Assembly (NCBI GenBank): GCA_030452275.1
Contig: JAKDMR010000085.1
Span: 1 to 7,729 of the forward strand
DNA: 7,729 nt
Source of the DNA: Candidatus Nitrosocosmicus sp.
GTDB taxonomy: Archaea > Thermoproteota > Nitrososphaeria > Nitrososphaerales > Nitrososphaeraceae
Direction of reading: 5' to 3'
In this document: positions 6,191 to 7,729 of the stretch, in pieces
How positions within the stretch are numbered: the stretch's first letter is position 1
Layout of the letters: each line of letters opens with the position of its first letter
Position numbers and translations under genes: made by a program
Notes under the pieces: model-generated
What the model saw: the letters and a program-made list of their open reading frames with translations, nothing else
Database searches by the model: none
Told to the model about the DNA's origin: nothing

Positions 6191-6625
6191 TCAATTTTTA
6201 AGCTTTTCTAGAATGAGAAATTCATTTCCATCGATATCTTTAAACATCGCATGAATTCCTAGTATAAATTTTAAAGGATTACGAGAAAAAGTAACTCCTT
6301 TTGCTTTTAGATTGATAAAGGTGCTATGAATATCATTGGTTTTAAAAACTATCACAGGCATTGGTTTTAGATCTTTACTGGAAATTAGTGATTTTGGATA
6401 CAAATTAATTGAGGAATTTGATGATCTGGGGGTAATCTCCACCCATCTGAAGTTCGATTCTAATTCCAAATCGCATATAACTTTAAATCCTACCTTTTGG
6501 ACCCAAAAGGTCAAAGATTCCGGTTGATCTTTTACAAAAACAGAGGTTGAACCAATTCCAGTTATTTCCATATATCTAATTAATTCACATTCATCCCGCT
6601 TTCCTTTTAATGCTTTATGTCGCAT
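6191..6625 (-). CDS. VOC-fold protein (glyoxalase/bleomycin-resistance/dioxygenase superfamily)
   Basis: A 144-residue protein holding one VOC domain of two beta-alpha-beta-beta-beta halves. The first half is ITGIGSTSVFVKDQPESLTF (21-40), WVQKVGFKVICDLE (41-54), RWVEITP (60-66) and SSINLYPK (71-78). The second half is MPVIVFKTNDIHSTFINL (89-106), KGVTF (109-113) and MFKDIDGNEFLILEKL (127-142). FKDIDGN is the hallmark turn. The histidine that often begins the first strand and binds metal is replaced (GSTS where GHV is common); Glu140 and His125 remain possible ligands, so metal use and enzyme activity are doubtful. Two starts are possible. The ATG at 6625 has a TATA-like box at the leaderless distance; the ATG at 6571 begins exactly at the domain and would drop 18 residues. 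I keep 6625. The gene lies 49 bases after the regulator gene and 23 before the SRPBCC gene. Confidence 0.85.
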   Translation of the reverse strand: MRHKALKGKRDECELIRYMEITGIGSTSVFVKDQPESLTFWVQKVGFKVICDLELESNFRWVEITPRSSNSSINLYPKSLISSKDLKPMPVIVFKTNDIHSTFINLKAKGVTFSRNPLKFILGIHAMFKDIDGNEFLILEKLKN

Positions 6626-6649
6626 TGAAATAAGAAATCAATTATTTAG

Positions 6650-6656
6650 ATATTTA
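6650..6656 (-). promoter_or_regulatory. Possible TATA box of the VOC gene
   Basis: TAAATAT on the minus strand is 25-31 bases before the ATG at 6625, within the 49-base gap after the regulator gene. The VOC and SRPBCC pair may thus have its own promoter in addition to read-through. Confidence 0.35.
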
Positions 6657-6674
6657 CGAGATAGGGTTCAAATT

Positions 6675-7661
6675 TCATATCCATTCATCTTTTACTATAT
6701 GATAAATCTTCTTCCTGATGTCATCTAGATTAGTCTTTTCAACAATTAATCCTTGATCTTTTAGTTCCTCCAACCCTGTTTGAACGGTTCTACGTGGTAA
6801 ATTAGTAATGTTAATTAATTCGCTTTGCTCCATAGAATTTCTAGTTCGAATAATATAATAAATAAACTTTGTAGCTGGACTACCTTTGGCTATTTTTTTC
6901 ATGCTGGAAATTCCATAACTAGATCGGGATAAGAATCCCTTTCTCTGTGATTCAATGGATATCACGTTCTCCAAATTTGTTTCACCAAGATTTACCCTTT
7001 GACCGAATTCAGCAATCATTGCTGATTGTTGAATTTCCAATGGAGTTTCAAATATGATCTTATTTGGAGATATTTTCGACGTTACTGCACCGACTATATT
7101 CCATTTAATATTTCCTTTTTCGTCGTATATACCTACAGCATATCCCAGATTACCTTCAAGGAGAATTTTTTCTGAACCCACTTCTATTGCCTCATTAATT
7201 TTAGTAATTGATTGATCAAACGAAAGTTGCCTTCTCGGATCTTTCTTTCCTACTTTCCATAGTGCTACTAGGTCTTTAGACTTTAATTTGGCAGCAATCT
7301 GTTTCTTTTTTTCTAAAGATAATTCAATATTATTTTCACCTACTTCAATAATGTCAAATCTCAGCTTAGAGGCATCTTCGACGTATTTATCAAATGATTT
7401 TTCTAACAACGCATATTCTGTGAGTGTACTCCCAACAGAAACCAATATGTCATGTTCATGGTAGAAATTTATCCTATCCATCAGTTGATCGTTTGAAATC
7501 AAGAGTGGCAGAGGACCGTAAATTTTTACAATATCTATTAGCGGTGAAATTATTTTGAAATTCGTACTATCAAACCCTTGAAATTTATCTACGATATATG
7601 TAATTCCTTCTTTCCTCGGTTTCTGCCAATCAATCCTTTTGGTAGATAAATGGTCGAGCAT
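6675..7661 (-). CDS. ComA-like (phosphosulfolactate synthase family) domain fused to a winged helix-turn-helix
   Basis: From the ATG at 7661 the protein has 328 residues, against about 250 for stand-alone ComA. A TTG at 7670 would add three. Numbering from that TTG, residues 15-245 follow the ComA TIM-barrel: QKPRKEGITYIVDKF (16-30), SVGSTLTEYALL (78-89), VGKKDP (140-145), EKILLEGN (167-174), GIYDEKGNI (180-188) and FETPLEIQQSAMIAEFGQRV (207-226) then NLGE. ComA joins sulfite to phosphoenolpyruvate in coenzyme M synthesis; other relatives are bacterial YitD and plant HSA32. Residues about 263-331 form a winged helix: SPATKFIYYIIRTRNSMEQS (264-283), recognition helix LPRRTVQTGLEELKDQGLIV (291-310), and a wing ending KKIYHI. 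Several ComA positions differ: DKF for DKG, KIYGP for the usual KFGWG-like loop, KVGKK for EVGKK, and EGNLG for EGRESG. A ligand-sensing transcription regulator is my best inference; a working enzyme is not excluded. It heads a likely operon with the VOC and SRPBCC genes. Confidence 0.85.
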   Translation of the reverse strand: MLDHLSTKRIDWQKPRKEGITYIVDKFQGFDSTNFKIISPLIDIVKIYGPLPLLISNDQLMDRINFYHEHDILVSVGSTLTEYALLEKSFDKYVEDASKLRFDIIEVGENNIELSLEKKKQIAAKLKSKDLVALWKVGKKDPRRQLSFDQSITKINEAIEVGSEKILLEGNLGYAVGIYDEKGNIKWNIVGAVTSKISPNKIIFETPLEIQQSAMIAEFGQRVNLGETNLENVISIESQRKGFLSRSSYGISSMKKIAKGSPATKFIYYIIRTRNSMEQSELINITNLPRRTVQTGLEELKDQGLIVEKTNLDDIRKKIYHIVKDEWI

Positions 7662-7679
7662 AAGTATCAATAGGAAACG

Positions 7680-7699
7680 AGGTATATTGAATTATACCT
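7680..7699. promoter_or_regulatory. Candidate operator: 20-base perfect inverted repeat over the promoter
   Basis: AGGTATA and TATACCT form perfect 7-base arms around a 6-base spacer (TTGAAT). The repeat covers the likely TATA element of the ComA-like/winged-helix gene. Another GGTATA occurs at 7714-7719. The symmetry and size suit a dimeric winged-helix protein, so binding here would block transcription. That the neighbouring regulator is the binder is inference. Confidence 0.5.
7683..7688 (-). promoter_or_regulatory. Probable TATA element of the ComA-like regulator gene
   Basis: AATATA on the minus strand lies 22-27 bases before the ATG at 7661; TATAAT a few bases further up (7691-7696) is an alternative. 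Either gives a leader of only a few bases. Both lie within the inverted repeat at 7680-7699. Confidence 0.4.
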
Positions 7700-7729
7700 T
7701 TATGTTTTACGGTGGTATAATACATAATA

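Noticed and set aside
6336..6527. 63-codon open frame on the plus strand
   Set aside because: It is the antisense shadow of the VOC gene and resembles no known protein.
1..7729. tRNA genes, CRISPR repeats, insertion sequences or phage genes
   Set aside because: No cloverleaf, regularly spaced repeat, transposase motif or terminal inverted repeat pair was seen on either strand.

Overview
The window looks like a piece of an AT-rich archaeal chromosome, most likely from a soil ammonia oxidiser of the Nitrososphaerota (Thaumarchaeota, Nitrosocosmicus/Nitrososphaera type). This is inference, not a database match. It rests on TATA-like boxes about 25-35 bases ahead of most start codons with little or no leader, the scarcity of Shine-Dalgarno sites, a family 5 (UDGb-type) Fe-S uracil-DNA glycosylase, and a soluble histidine kinase with repeated TrmB/PLD-like sensor units of a kind I associate with these archaea. 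There are no RNA genes, insertion sequences, CRISPR arrays or phage genes, and coding and non-coding stretches share the same AT-rich character.

Layout, left to right. (1) 1-1834, minus strand: a soluble sensor histidine kinase, running off the left edge inside its kinase core. (2) 1968-2753, plus strand and divergent from the kinase: a two-domain sulfurtransferase (rhodanese), followed at once by a convincing terminator hairpin. (3) 3020-3709, minus strand: the uracil-DNA glycosylase, convergent with the sulfurtransferase. (4) 4013-4291, plus strand: a 92-residue protein of unknown function whose stop codon lies in the loop of a terminator-like hairpin. A second, larger inverted repeat lies just beyond it. 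(5) 4506-5567, minus strand: a secreted CAP-domain protein. (6) 5700-7661, minus strand: three closely spaced genes, probably read together in the order ComA-like/winged-helix fusion, VOC-fold protein, SRPBCC ligand-binding protein.

The most unusual item is the right-hand group. Its first gene joins a domain related to phosphosulfolactate synthase (ComA, known from coenzyme M synthesis in methanogens) to a C-terminal winged helix-turn-helix. Several ComA motif positions are changed. Just upstream, a perfect 7+6+7 inverted repeat overlaps the likely TATA box. Together these suggest an enzyme fold turned into a ligand-sensing, possibly self-controlling, transcription regulator. The two genes behind it encode small-molecule-binding folds, so the group may respond to a small, perhaps sulfonated or phosphorylated, metabolite. 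That functional reading is a hypothesis. The other genes look like ordinary signalling, sulfur transfer, DNA repair and surface functions, with no evident link between them.
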